Source: Burkholderiaceae bacterium (lineage in GTDB: Bacteria; Pseudomonadota; Gammaproteobacteria; Burkholderiales; Burkholderiaceae_C). From it: DNA of 64,000 bases. Position numbers and translations under genes: made by a program. This document shows, in pieces, positions 51,842-61,421 of the stretch; positions within the stretch are counted from its first letter, which is position 1; each line of letters begins with the position of its first letter. The stretch covers positions 1-64,000 of the forward strand of contig JADMJJ010000007.1 in the NCBI GenBank assembly GCA_018780645.1. The letters run 5' to 3'. The notes beneath the pieces were generated by a model. It made no database searches and was not told the origin of the DNA. It worked only from the letters and a program-made list of their open reading frames with translations.

Positions 51842-53134
51842 ATGAAGTCGAATCAACTGGAACTGCCGCGTTTCGAGCCCACCGTGACGGCGGCCCTGGC
51901 GCGTCTGGCCGCCATCAAGCCGGGCGACTATGCCCGCACCCGCAATCACCTGGGAGGCGCGGTCAGCAAGATCTCGCCCTATCTGACCCACGGTTTCATC
52001 AGCATGCCGGAGGCGGCGCGTTTTCTGGACTCGCGCCACCAGCTGGACCTGCAGAACAAGTTCGCCTACGAGCTGGGCTGGCGCGAGTTCTTCCAGCATG
52101 TCTGGCGCCACGAGGGCGACGGCATCCTGAACTCGCTGCACGAGGGCCCGCTGCCCGAGGCCGCCTATGCTGCCGAGCTGCCGGCCGACATCCGCGAGGC
52201 GCGCACCGGCGTGCCGACGATAGACGCCGCCGTGCGCATGCTCTATGCCTGCGGCTATCTGCACAACCATGCGCGGATGTGGCTGGCCTCCTACATCGTG
52301 CACCTGCGCAAGGTGCATTGGCGGGCCGGCGCCGACTGGATGCTGGGCCATCTGCTCGATGGCGACCTGGCCAGCAACCACCTCAGCTGGCAGTGGGTGG
52401 CCGGCACCGGCAGCCACAAGCCCTATCTGTTCAATGCCGAGAACGTGACCCGTTTTGCGCCCAAGGGCATGGCCGAGTGGTCCGCCAAGGGCACGGTGCT
52501 GGATGCCTCGTACGAGGCGCTGGAAGCCATCGCGCGGAGCCCCGAGGCGGTGGTCACCCAGCCACTCGCCAATGGCGTGAATGAACCGAAGCTGCATGCC
52601 GCACCGCCCGAGACGCTGGTGGCCCAGCTGGGCAAGGCGGTCGGGCCGCCCAAGGCCAAGGCTGCGGCCGGTCGCGAGGTCTGGCTGGTCCAGCCCTGGG
52701 GCCTGCGCGATCTGCCGGACCGCGTGCCGCCCAGCACGCTCAAGGTCGGCCTGCTGCTGAGCAATTTCCACGACGCCTTTCCCTGGAGCGAGGCGCGCTG
52801 GCGCTTTGTGCTGACGCGCATGGCCAGGCTCTGCGACGAGATATGGCTGTGCGACGCCGCGGCGTTGAAGACCGCCCTGGCCAAGGCCAAGAGCGTGCGG
52901 GGTCAGATCTCGCCGCACATCGCCGGCTATCTGCAGGGTCAGATGGACGGCTGGGAGACGGAGTTCGCGCCCACCCTGCTGGGCGAGCCCGGCGAGCGCT
53001 GCGCCTCGTTCTCGCAGTTCTGGGCCCGCACCACCACCGGTCTGCGCCGGTTAACCGAGCTGCCGGGCCTGGGTGGCCTGGGCCTGGCCGAGCCGGAACC
53101 CGAAGAGCAGGATGACGATGAAGAGGAAGAATGA
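51842..53134 (+). CDS. Photolyase/cryptochrome FAD-domain protein lacking the usual N-terminal antenna domain
   Basis: A 430-residue protein beginning almost at once with the helical FAD-binding domain of photolyases (residues about 10-210). Visible motifs are TRNHLGGAVSKISPYLTHGFIS, FAYELGWREFFQHVWRHEG, GVPTIDAAVRMLYACGYLHNHARMWLASY and WMLGHLLDGDLASNHLSWQWVAGTGSHKPYLFNAENV. The normal alpha/beta antenna domain should come first but is missing. Instead about 170 residues follow (EVWLVQPWGLRDLPDRVPPSTLKVGLLLSNFHDAFPW, then two helix-rich segments), possibly a moved or replaced domain. It ends in an acidic tail. DNA repair or blue-light signalling is possible. Confidence 0.82.
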   Translation: MKSNQLELPRFEPTVTAALARLAAIKPGDYARTRNHLGGAVSKISPYLTHGFISMPEAARFLDSRHQLDLQNKFAYELGWREFFQHVWRHEGDGILNSLHEGPLPEAAYAAELPADIREARTGVPTIDAAVRMLYACGYLHNHARMWLASYIVHLRKVHWRAGADWMLGHLLDGDLASNHLSWQWVAGTGSHKPYLFNAENVTRFAPKGMAEWSAKGTVLDASYEALEAIARSPEAVVTQPLANGVNEPKLHAAPPETLVAQLGKAVGPPKAKAAAGREVWLVQPWGLRDLPDRVPPSTLKVGLLLSNFHDAFPWSEARWRFVLTRMARLCDEIWLCDAAALKTALAKAKSVRGQISPHIAGYLQGQMDGWETEFAPTLLGEPGERCASFSQFWARTTTGLRRLTELPGLGGLGLAEPEPEEQDDDEEEE

Positions 53135-54557
53135 CGTAGCCCGGATGCAATCCGGGTATTTGGCGCGCGTCGACGCCGGCCCCGGATTGCATCCGGGCTA
53201 CGGAACCGCCATCGGCCGCCGCAGCCTTCTGCTGGCCGCCTCGGCCCTGGCCCTGCCGGCCTGGGCCCAGCTGGCGGTGCCGCCGCTGGCCCTGACCCAG
53301 CGCACCCTGGCCAATGGCCTGCAGGTCATCGCCTCGCCCGATCCGCGCGCCGCCACGGTCAGCGTGCAGGTCTGGTACCGGGTCGGCGGCAAGGACGATC
53401 CGGTCGGCCGCTCGGGCTTTGCCCATCTGTTCGAGCACATGATGTTCAAGGCCACCAAGCACATGAAGGCCGAGCAGTTCGACCGCCTGACCGAGGACGT
53501 GGGCGGCATGAACAATGCCTTCACCGCCGAGGACATGACCGGCTACGAGGCGCTGGTGCCGTCCAACCACCTGGAGCGCATCCTCTGGGCCGAGGCCGAA
53601 CGCATGTCCAGCCTGACCGTGGATCAGGCCAATTTCGACAGCGAGCGCCTGGTCGTGCAAGAGGAGTTCCGCCAGCGCGTGCTGGCCGAGCCCTACGGCC
53701 TGCTGTTCAATGCGATGGCGTCCGAGGGCTTCGAGCGCCATCCGTACAAGCGCCCGGTGATAGGCAACATCGAGGATCTGAATGCCGCCACCCTGGACGA
53801 TGTGCGCCGCTTCCATGCCACCTACTACCGCCCCGACAACGCGGTGCTGATCGTCACCGGCGGGTTCGATGCCAGGCAGCTCGATGCCTGGGTGGACCGC
53901 TATTTCGGCGGCCTGCAGCGGCCGGCAACGCCGATTCCGCGCGTCAATGTGGCCGAGCCGCGTCTGGCCAGGGACCGTGTCGTCGCGCTGAGCGGCGCCA
54001 ATGTGCCGCTGCCGGCGGCGCTGCTGATCTGGCAGGCGCCAAAGGTAGCCAGCCCCGACACCAAGGCACTGCGCGTGGCCCAGGCCCTGCTCAGCGCCGG
54101 CGAGTCCTCGCGGCTCAACGAGGCCCTGGTCTACCGCCAGAACATCGCCCAGAGCGCCGGTTTCGAGGCGGCCCAATACGCCGACGCCGGCCTGCTGATC
54201 GCCTTCGCCATCGCTGCCGGCAAGCAGCGGGCCGATCAGCTGGTGGCGCCGCTGATGCATGAGATCACGCGCCTGGCCACAGGGCCGATTTCGGCCGCCG
54301 AGCTGGACAAGGTCAAGACCGGCCTGCTGACCACGGCCCTGGTGGCCCGCGAAACGCCGCAGGGCCGCGCCGCGGCCATCGGTCAGGCGGTGGTGCTGCA
54401 GGGAGATGCGCATGCGGTCAACCGCGAACTGAGCGAGCTGCAGGCCGTCACGGCCGCCGACGTGCAGTCCGTGCTCAAGACCTACGTGCTGGACGCCAGG
54501 CGCGTGACCATCCACTACACGCAAGCGCAGACGAAGAAGAAAGGCGCGAAATCATGA
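53118..54557 (+). CDS. M16 family zinc metallopeptidase (active subunit), exported
   Basis: About 479 residues from ATG 53118. The zinc motif HxxEH is present as HLFEH (His103, Glu106, His107), with LANGLQVIASPDPRAATVSVQVWYRVGGKDD before it. A signal sequence lies at about residues 34-51 (RRSLLLAASALALPAWAQ). The true start is unclear: the first 27 codons cross two REP-like copies (53136-53201), and ATG 53145 and TTG 53187 both arise inside REP copies. ATG 53118 overlaps the previous gene by 17 bases and has AGCAGGA upstream. It pairs with the following M16 gene, overlapping by ATGA, as in two-subunit PqqFG/YmxG-type peptidases. Confidence 0.88.
   Translation: MKRKNDVARMQSGYLARVDAGPGLHPGYGTAIGRRSLLLAASALALPAWAQLAVPPLALTQRTLANGLQVIASPDPRAATVSVQVWYRVGGKDDPVGRSGFAHLFEHMMFKATKHMKAEQFDRLTEDVGGMNNAFTAEDMTGYEALVPSNHLERILWAEAERMSSLTVDQANFDSERLVVQEEFRQRVLAEPYGLLFNAMASEGFERHPYKRPVIGNIEDLNAATLDDVRRFHATYYRPDNAVLIVTGGFDARQLDAWVDRYFGGLQRPATPIPRVNVAEPRLARDRVVALSGANVPLPAALLIWQAPKVASPDTKALRVAQALLSAGESSRLNEALVYRQNIAQSAGFEAAQYADAGLLIAFAIAAGKQRADQLVAPLMHEITRLATGPISAAELDKVKTGLLTTALVARETPQGRAAAIGQAVVLQGDAHAVNRELSELQAVTAADVQSVLKTYVLDARRVTIHYTQAQTKKKGAKS
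53136..53201. repeat. Inverted REP-like pair at the 5' end of the M16 peptidase gene
   Basis: A forward copy (53136-53156) and reverse copy (53181-53201), both with the consensus core, are separated by 24 bases. They start 2 bases after the photolyase-like stop codon and extend into the reading frame of the M16 peptidase just before its signal peptide. The hairpin overlaps any translation start of that gene. Confidence 0.88.
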
Positions 54558-56023
54558 GCGGCCGCAATTCGCTGCTGTCTGGCCTGGTGCTGGCCTGCCT
54601 GAGCGCCGTCGCGCTGGCGCAAACCCCGGGCGTGGATGTGCCGCCGCTGCCCGGCCCGGCCGCGGCGATCACCGTGCCGGCGATAGCAGAGTTCCGCCTG
54701 CCCAATGGCGTGCGTGTGGTGCTGGCATCGCGGCACGACGTGCCGCTGGTCAGCGCGCTGTTGCGGGTCGAGGTCGGCAGCCTGGCCGATCCAGCGTCGC
54801 GTGCGGGCCTGGCCGGCATCACCGCCACCCTGTTGACCAAGGGTGCCAAGCGCGCCGGCACAACCTTGGATGCAACCCAGATCGCTCGCGAGGCCGAGGC
54901 CCTGGGCAGCAGCCTGCTGGCCAGCGCCGGCTGGGACAGCAGCCTGCTGGGCCTGACCGTCTCGACACCGAAGCTGGATGCCGCGGTCGGCCTGCTGGTG
55001 GACCTGTTGCGCGCACCCACCTTCCCGGCCGAGGAGCTGGAACGTACCCGCGCCCAGGCGCTGGACGCACTGAAGCTGGCCCAGTCCAACCCGACCCAGG
55101 TGGCGCAGGACGTGGCCCGGCGCGTCTATTGGGGCGCCAGCGCCTATGGCGCGTCGAGCACGGCGCAGACGCTGGCGCGCATCCAGCGCGATGACGTGGT
55201 GGCCCTGCACCGGCTGTGGGTGCGGCCCGAGACGACGACCTTGATACTGGCCGGCGATCTCAAGCTGGACGACGCCCGGGCCCTGGCCGAGCGCGCACTG
55301 GGCCAATGGCCATCGAACCGCATGGCCCTGCCCCGCATGAGCGCCACGCCAGCGCAGCCGCTGGACAGCGCACTGGTGCTGGTCAATCTGCCCGGCGCCG
55401 GTCAGGCCGGCGTGGCCGTGGTCGCGCCCTTTGTGCCGCAGGACCAGGTGCAGGCGCGCCGCATCGGCGCGGTGGCCAATGCTGTGTTGGGCGTGGGCTA
55501 CTCGGCGCGGCTGAACCAGGAGGTGCGCATCAAGCGCGGCCTAAGCTATGGCGCGGGCAGCAGCGCCGCCAGCAACCGCGTCGGCGGCCTGGTGCTGGCC
55601 CAGGCGCAGACCAACAATCCGACCGCCGCCCAGGTGGTGGAGCTGATGCGCGCCGAGATCACGGGCCTGGCCTCCCGCACCCCCGACGCCGCCGAACTGG
55701 CCGCGCGCCAGGCGGCCCTGGTCGGCGGCTTTGCCCGCAGCCTGGAGTCGACGGCAGGCCTGGCTTCGGTGGTGGCCAGCCAGATGGACCGCGGCCGCCC
55801 CCTGGCCGAGCTGAACAACACCGTGCCCGAGCTGCTGGCCGTCACCGCGCCCCAGGTCGGCGAGTTTGCCGCCACGCACTGGGCCGCGCTGGCACTGCGC
55901 ACCGTCGTCGTCGGCGATCTGAAAACGGCCGGCGAGGCCCTGCGCAAGCTCGACGCCAAAGCGCTGGTGCTGACGATGGATCAGCTGGATCTGGCAGCCC
56001 CGGGCCTGGTACGGGGCAAGTAG
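54554..56023 (+). CDS. M16 family peptidase-like protein, zinc motif missing (partner subunit), exported
   Basis: A 489-residue M16 homologue with a signal peptide (1-22, ends ALAQ). The fold is recognisable from FRLPNGVRVVLASRHDVPLVSALLRVEVGS and the substrate-side RGLSYGAGS segment (R/Y motif region), but the HxxEH position reads AGITATLLTKGAK, so the zinc site is absent. This is typical of the non-catalytic half of heterodimeric M16 peptidases, which holds the substrate for the active subunit. It is translationally coupled to the HLFEH-containing gene before it. Confidence 0.88.
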   Translation: MSGRNSLLSGLVLACLSAVALAQTPGVDVPPLPGPAAAITVPAIAEFRLPNGVRVVLASRHDVPLVSALLRVEVGSLADPASRAGLAGITATLLTKGAKRAGTTLDATQIAREAEALGSSLLASAGWDSSLLGLTVSTPKLDAAVGLLVDLLRAPTFPAEELERTRAQALDALKLAQSNPTQVAQDVARRVYWGASAYGASSTAQTLARIQRDDVVALHRLWVRPETTTLILAGDLKLDDARALAERALGQWPSNRMALPRMSATPAQPLDSALVLVNLPGAGQAGVAVVAPFVPQDQVQARRIGAVANAVLGVGYSARLNQEVRIKRGLSYGAGSSAASNRVGGLVLAQAQTNNPTAAQVVELMRAEITGLASRTPDAAELAARQAALVGGFARSLESTAGLASVVASQMDRGRPLAELNNTVPELLAVTAPQVGEFAATHWAALALRTVVVGDLKTAGEALRKLDAKALVLTMDQLDLAAPGLVRGK

Positions 56024-56038
56024 GCGCCGGGCTGCTGC

Positions 56039-56872
56039 CTACTGCCCCAGCAGATAGGGCAGCGCCTCGACCAATCGCCAGCCCGGCTGCTCGAGCACGC
56101 ACTGGCGCAGCAGATAGGCATGGCCCGAGCCATAGACGACCACGATGCGTTCGCCCGGTCGCGCCAGCTGCACGACGCGGGCGCAAATGCGGGCATTGCG
56201 CGTGTACCACTGGCCCAGCAGCTCGGCGCCGGGCTGGTTGTCGCCGTGGCCGAAGTGCAGGGCCTCGGTATAGAACTGGTGGTCGCGCAGCAGGGCCTCG
56301 GGCCGGTTCAGTTCGGCCAGCAGTTCGGCGATGCTGTGGCGGGCCTGACGCACCTCGAAGTCCTTGGCGCCTTGCTGCAGCACGGCCAGCATGGCCTGCA
56401 GCCGCGCCTCCATGCCGCGCTGCCTGGCATAGTCCTGTAGTGGCTCGAAAGGGAAGTTGCCGTCGGCGTCGACGCCATAGGCCTGCTCATGGCCGCGCGC
56501 TTCGGCCAGTCGAAAGCCGAGTTGCTCGACCTCGTTGCGCTGCGCCCGCCGCTCGCCCTGGCGCCAGGCCTGGTAGCTGGGCAGCTCCGGCCTGTCCGGC
56601 GCGGCCGGCCGGCGCTCCACCATGACCTTGTGGGGCCTGAATTCGACCAGCCGCCGCGTCAAGGTCTGCAGCTCGGCCTGGCGCTTGGGGCTCAGCACAT
56701 CATCCACCGCCAGGTTCACAGCATCCTGGCCCGGATTGCCGAAGTGGTAGGTGGCCAGCACCATCACCTTGACCTCGGCCAGGGGGCTGGCGGCCGGCGC
56801 CGATGAGGCCGCCGAGGCCGCAGCCCACAGGCTGAAGGCCAGCCAGTGCCAGCGTTTCGAAGGGTGTCGCAT
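56039..56872 (-). CDS. DUF5694-like exported protein
   Basis: A 277-residue protein with a signal peptide (1-28, AASSAPAAS). Conserved-looking parts are VKVMVLATYHFGNPGQDAVNL, LVEFRPHKVMVERRP and RIVVVYGSGHAYLLRQCV, a pattern of DUF5694 and TraB/PrgY-like proteins, where the HF and GSGH motifs probably bind metal. AAGGAG precedes the ATG at 56872. It is divergent from the sensor kinase at 57080 with a 207-base gap. The biochemical role is not established. Confidence 0.8.
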   Translation of the reverse strand: MRHPSKRWHWLAFSLWAAASAASSAPAASPLAEVKVMVLATYHFGNPGQDAVNLAVDDVLSPKRQAELQTLTRRLVEFRPHKVMVERRPAAPDRPELPSYQAWRQGERRAQRNEVEQLGFRLAEARGHEQAYGVDADGNFPFEPLQDYARQRGMEARLQAMLAVLQQGAKDFEVRQARHSIAELLAELNRPEALLRDHQFYTEALHFGHGDNQPGAELLGQWYTRNARICARVVQLARPGERIVVVYGSGHAYLLRQCVLEQPGWRLVEALPYLLGQ

Positions 56873-57079
56873 GGAGTCTCCTTCACAAGAGGTGCGTGAT
56901 TGTTGAATGCCCGGGACCCGGGCCGCAGCCTCGATGCGACAGGCCGCAGTATCGAGGCAGCGAGCCGACTCCTGGCCGGATGCCCCGAATGGGTGGGTTG
57001 CCGGTCGTGCAAAAATGATAAGGTCTGGCCACATCCCAGGAGCAGGAATGCACCATGGCGCAAGACCAAGGAGTCCCTG

Positions 57080-59896
57080 ATGGGGCCGCTGTCGCTGTTC
57101 GATGACGACGAGGCACTGACGCAGCTGCAGGCTCGCTTGCCCGGACTGAGCGGAGCTGCCCACAGGGCCGCCACCGTCGCGCTCGCCTGGCAGCTGCGCG
57201 AGCGCGACACCGCGCGGGCCGTGGCGCTGGCCCGCGGCCTGAATCTGCGTGACTCCGAGACAGCCGACGCCGCTTTGCTGCCCCGGCTGCATCTGTTGGA
57301 GGCCGAGGCCAAGCGCCTGTTCGGCGAGTTCGCCCCCGGCTTCGAGGCCGCGCGCATCGCGCTGGCCGGGTTCGAGGCCCTGGGAGACATCCTGGGTAGC
57401 GCCGATGCACACTGGGCGATGGCCCAGCTGCATACATCGCTTGGCGAGTTGCCCCTCGGGCAGTCCGAGCTGGAGCTGGCGACCGAGGCGGCGCGGCGGG
57501 CCGGAGATGCCACGCGCGTGCTGGTCTTCGAGGCCACGATGGCGCGCAACACCACCTTTGGCGACTGGCGCCCGCTCGATGCGCGCTGGTCCCGGCACTT
57601 CCCGGCCGACACCAGTGGCCTGCATCCGGCGGCAGTGGCCGCCGTGCAGCTCTATCGCGGCAGCCGGGCCTTTCGCGTGGCGGACTTTGCCCAGGCCGTG
57701 CGCCACCAGATGCTGGGTTTCGAGGCGGCCCTGCAGAGCGGCCAGTTGCAGAACGCCATCAATGCAGCGGCCAATACCGGCAATGCATTTGCCAGTCTGA
57801 ACGATTATGAGACCGCACTCGACTGGGGCCAGCGTGCGCTGGACCTGGCCCGGCCCACCGGCTGGCAGCTGCGCATCGGTGGCTGCCTGATGCAGATGGG
57901 CGAGACGCTGCGCAAGCTCGGCCGCCTGGAGCTGGCCCAGGCCCTGCTGGACGAGGCCATGCCCTGCCTGGCACCGGTGCGCGGCTCCCGCAACTATGCC
58001 GTGGCGCTGTGCTACCGCGTCGATCTGGCGCTGGACCGGGCCGACTTCTCCCAGGCCCTGACCCTGCTCGATGAACTTGACCGGGGCGAGATCAGCTCCG
58101 ACCTGCATCTGCGCATGCAGCGCGGCCGTGCCCATGCCCTGCTTAGCCTGGGCCAGCACGAGCAGGCCGAGGCGGTGGCCCTGCAGGCCCTGGACCTGGC
58201 CCGGCAGGCCGATGCACCGGTGCATCAGATCGAGGCGCTGCAGATGCTGGCCCATGTGCGTTCAGCGCTCGTCGGCAGGGGCAATGTGTCGGGCGAGCAG
58301 GGCGTGCTGGCCTGCCTGGAGCAAGCCCTGGCCCTGGCACGTCGCATCGAGAGCTTCCAGCCGCCGCTTGATCTGTTGCTGACCCTGGCCGCCGAGTGCG
58401 CCCGACTGGGCCGCTTCGAGCAGGCCTACGCGACCGAATGCGAGGCCTCGGCGGCGCGCGAGAAGTCCCACAGCCGCCAGGCCACCGATCGCCTGATGGC
58501 CATGGAGCTGCGTTTTCAGTCCGAGAGTGCCAGGGCCGAGGCCCAGCATCTGCGGCAGCTCCGCGAGGCGGAGGCGGCGCGGGCCGATCTGCTGCAGCGC
58601 AACAGCCTGACCCTGGAGAAGCTGGGCGTGATCGGCCAGGAGATCACCGCCCACCTGGAATCGACCGCCGTGTTCGAGACCCTGAACCGTCACGTCCACG
58701 CCCTGCTCGATGCCAGCAGCTTTGCCATCTACCTGCTCGATGCCGATGCCCGGCGGCTCAGCTCGGTGTTCGACGTCGAGCAGGGCGTGCGCCTGCCGAC
58801 CGACCACATCCCGCTCGACGACCCCGATTCCTACGCGGCACGCTGCGTGCGCGAACGCCGCGAGGTCGCGGTCGAGCTGGCCGCCGATGGCAGCGACCCC
58901 AATCAGCTGCCCGGCACCATGCCCACGCGCAGCGCGATGTTCGCGCCCTTGCTGGTGGATCAGCGAGTGCTGGGCGTCATCACCACCCAGTCGCCCCGCG
59001 CCCAGGCCTATGCCGAGCATGAGTGGCTGATCTTCCGCACGCTCAGCGCCTACACCGCCATCGCCCTGGACAATGCCAGCGCCTACCAGCGCCTGCAGGA
59101 CGCGCAGGGCCGCTTGGTCGAGCAGGAGAAGCTGGCGGCCCTGGGTGCCCTGGTGGCCGGCGTGGCGCACGAGCTGAACACGCCGATAGGCAACGGCCTC
59201 TTGATGGCCAGCACGCTGCTGCAGAAGACCGAGGCGGTTGAGCAGCGGGCCAGCGCCCAGGCGCTGCGCCGCAGCGACTTGTTCGGCTTCTTCGGCGATG
59301 TCAGGCTGGCGTCGCGCTTTCTGGTCAAGGGCCTGCAGGACGCGGCCGAACTGGTGGACAGCTTCAAGCAGGTGGCTGTGGACCGCAGCAGCGCGCAGCG
59401 CCGCCGCTTCGATCTGGCCAAGACCAGTCAGGACGTCGTCGCCATGATGATGGGCCGCATCCGCAATGGCGGGCACCAGATCAGCCTCGAGGTTGACGAG
59501 GGCATCTGGCTCGACGGCTATCCCGGGCCCTACTGCCAGGTGCTGAGCAACTTGATCAATAACGCGCTGGTCCATGCGTTCGACGGACGCGAGGGTGGAC
59601 AGATGCACTTGTCCGCCAAAGCGCTGAAGGACGACCGCGTCGAGCTGCGCTTCAGCGACAACGGAGTCGGCATTGCCGCTCATCACCTGCCCCGCGTATT
59701 CGAGCCCTTCTTTACCACCAAGATGGGCCGGGGCGGCAGCGGTCTGGGGCTGTCGATCAGCTACAACATCATCAAGACGCTGTTCGACGGAGAGCTCTGC
59801 GTCAGCAGCGAGCCGGGCCGGGGCAGTGAGTTCGTGATGAACCTGGCGCTGAAGGCGCCGCTGGTGGAGAACGTCGGCACCGGCCTGGCGACTTGA
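57080..59896 (+). CDS. Sensor histidine kinase with TPR-like and GAF domains
   Basis: A 938-residue kinase. Residues about 1-470 are TPR-like helix pairs (AALQSGQLQNAINAAANTGNAFASLNDYETALDWGQRALDLARPTG). A coiled coil spans about 480-530. A GAF domain (about 540-680; ESTAVFETLNRHVHALLDASSFAIYLLD) precedes the H-box VAGVAHELNTPIG with phospho-acceptor His697. An HATPase follows with N-box LSNLINNALVHAF, FSDNGVGI and GRGGSGLGLSISYNI. No transmembrane helix is seen, so it senses a cytoplasmic signal. No response regulator is adjacent. ATG 57080 follows AAGGAG; an earlier in-frame ATG at 56900 would add a low-quality leader. Confidence 0.9.
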   Translation: MGPLSLFDDDEALTQLQARLPGLSGAAHRAATVALAWQLRERDTARAVALARGLNLRDSETADAALLPRLHLLEAEAKRLFGEFAPGFEAARIALAGFEALGDILGSADAHWAMAQLHTSLGELPLGQSELELATEAARRAGDATRVLVFEATMARNTTFGDWRPLDARWSRHFPADTSGLHPAAVAAVQLYRGSRAFRVADFAQAVRHQMLGFEAALQSGQLQNAINAAANTGNAFASLNDYETALDWGQRALDLARPTGWQLRIGGCLMQMGETLRKLGRLELAQALLDEAMPCLAPVRGSRNYAVALCYRVDLALDRADFSQALTLLDELDRGEISSDLHLRMQRGRAHALLSLGQHEQAEAVALQALDLARQADAPVHQIEALQMLAHVRSALVGRGNVSGEQGVLACLEQALALARRIESFQPPLDLLLTLAAECARLGRFEQAYATECEASAAREKSHSRQATDRLMAMELRFQSESARAEAQHLRQLREAEAARADLLQRNSLTLEKLGVIGQEITAHLESTAVFETLNRHVHALLDASSFAIYLLDADARRLSSVFDVEQGVRLPTDHIPLDDPDSYAARCVRERREVAVELAADGSDPNQLPGTMPTRSAMFAPLLVDQRVLGVITTQSPRAQAYAEHEWLIFRTLSAYTAIALDNASAYQRLQDAQGRLVEQEKLAALGALVAGVAHELNTPIGNGLLMASTLLQKTEAVEQRASAQALRRSDLFGFFGDVRLASRFLVKGLQDAAELVDSFKQVAVDRSSAQRRRFDLAKTSQDVVAMMMGRIRNGGHQISLEVDEGIWLDGYPGPYCQVLSNLINNALVHAFDGREGGQMHLSAKALKDDRVELRFSDNGVGIAAHHLPRVFEPFFTTKMGRGGSGLGLSISYNIIKTLFDGELCVSSEPGRGSEFVMNLALKAPLVENVGTGLAT

Positions 59897-59900
59897 GCGG

Positions 59901-61394
59901 TCAAAGGGCGGCGGTCTGTCGCACCGCGCGCTCCCATTGCGCCATCAGTTCCTGCGCGCGCTCGCGCGGCATCGTCGGGTGGAACACCCGCTCGGCCTGC
60001 CAGTGGCGGCTCAGCTCATCCAGATTGCCGTACAGGCCGGTCGCCAGGCCGGCCAGATAGGCCGCACCCAGTGCGGTGGTCTCTATCACCTTGGGCCGCA
60101 CCACTGGGATGCCCAGCAAATCGGCCTGGAACTGCATCAAGAGGTTGTTCACACAGGCGCCGCCATCGACGCGCAACTCGGATACCGGCGCGCCACCGGC
60201 GGCCACCGCATCACGACTCATCGCCTGCAACAGGGCGGCGCTTTGAAATGCGATGCTTTCCAGCGCCGCGCGGGCGATGTGGGCGACAGTGGAGCCGCGG
60301 GTCAGGCCGACGATGGCGCCGCGGGCCTCGGCATTCCAGTAGGGCGCGCCCAGGCCGGTGAAGGCCGGCACGAACATCACGCCACCCGCATCGGGCACGC
60401 TCTCCGCCAGTCCCTGGACCTCGCCGCTGCCCTTGATGGCCTGCAAACCGTCACGCAGCCACTGCACGACGGCGCCGCCGATGAAGACGCTGCCCTCCAG
60501 CGCGAACTCGGGTGTGCGCGAGGCCTGTGCCGCGCTGGTGGTGATCAGCCCATTGCCCGAGCTCTGAAACTGCGCACCGGTGTGCATCAGCATGAAGCAG
60601 CCGGTGCCATAGGTGTTCTTGGCCATGCCAGCCTTGAAGCAGGCCTGGCCGAACAGGGCCGACTGTTGGTCGCCGGCAATGCCGCCTATCTCGATCTCGC
60701 CGCCCAGATGCTCGGCAGCCACGCGGCCGAAGTCGTGGGCCGAGGGGTGGACGGCGGGCAGCACCTCGGGCGGAATGTCCAGCGCCTGCAGCAACTCGGC
60801 ATCCCAGGCGTTCTGGTGGACATTGAACAGCATCGTGCGCGAGGCATTGCTGACATCTGTGGCATGGACCTGACCGTTGGTCAGCTGCCAGACCAGCCAT
60901 GAATCGATCGTGCCAAAGGCCAGCTCACCGCGTGCCGCCTGCTCGCGGGCGCCGGTGACGTTGTCGAGAATCCACTTCAGCTTGGTGCCGGAAAAGTAGG
61001 CGTCGATCACCAGGCCGGTCTTGCGCTGTACCACCGGGGTCAGGCCTTGCTCGCGCAGGGCCGCGCAGGTGGGCTCGGCGCGGCGGTCCTGCCAGACGAT
61101 GGCGTGGTAGACGGGCAGGCCGGTCCTGCGGTTCCACACCACGGTGGTTTCGCGCTGGTTGGTGATGCCCAGCGCGTGGATGTCGCCGGCCTTCAGCCCG
61201 GCCTTGGCCAGCACCTCGCGCGCGGTGGCCAGCTGGCTGTGCCAGATCTCCATCGCGTCATGTTCGACCCAACCCGGCTGCGGGAAGATCTGGCGGAACT
61301 CGCGCTGCGCCATCGCGACGATATGGCCTTGGCCATCGAACACGATGGAGCGGGAGCTGGAGGTGCCTTGGTCGAGGGCGAGCAGGTAGGTCAT
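59901..61394 (-). CDS. glpK: Glycerol kinase
   Basis: A 497-residue FGGY-family kinase that phosphorylates glycerol to sn-glycerol-3-phosphate. It opens with [18 protein letters not shown]; further family features are [25 protein letters not shown] and [17 protein letters not shown] 61394 is chosen because GAGGAGACC lies just upstream; a longer in-frame reading begins inside a REP copy (residues MQSG) and is rejected. It lies between the kinase gene and glpR. No glpF facilitator gene is adjacent. Confidence 0.96.
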   Translation of the reverse strand: MTYLLALDQGTSSSRSIVFDGQGHIVAMAQREFRQIFPQPGWVEHDAMEIWHSQLATAREVLAKAGLKAGDIHALGITNQRETTVVWNRRTGLPVYHAIVWQDRRAEPTCAALREQGLTPVVQRKTGLVIDAYFSGTKLKWILDNVTGAREQAARGELAFGTIDSWLVWQLTNGQVHATDVSNASRTMLFNVHQNAWDAELLQALDIPPEVLPAVHPSAHDFGRVAAEHLGGEIEIGGIAGDQQSALFGQACFKAGMAKNTYGTGCFMLMHTGAQFQSSGNGLITTSAAQASRTPEFALEGSVFIGGAVVQWLRDGLQAIKGSGEVQGLAESVPDAGGVMFVPAFTGLGAPYWNAEARGAIVGLTRGSTVAHIARAALESIAFQSAALLQAMSRDAVAAGGAPVSELRVDGGACVNNLLMQFQADLLGIPVVRPKVIETTALGAAYLAGLATGLYGNLDELSRHWQAERVFHPTMPRERAQELMAQWERAVRQTAAL

Positions 61395-61421
61395 CAGGGT
61401 CTCCTCGGGCGGTTTTTTTGC

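Noticed and set aside
56873-58255. Long minus-strand reading frame continuing upstream of the DUF5694-like gene
   Set aside because: It lies opposite the histidine kinase gene and lacks protein-like composition; the signal peptide and ribosome site at 56872 mark the true start.
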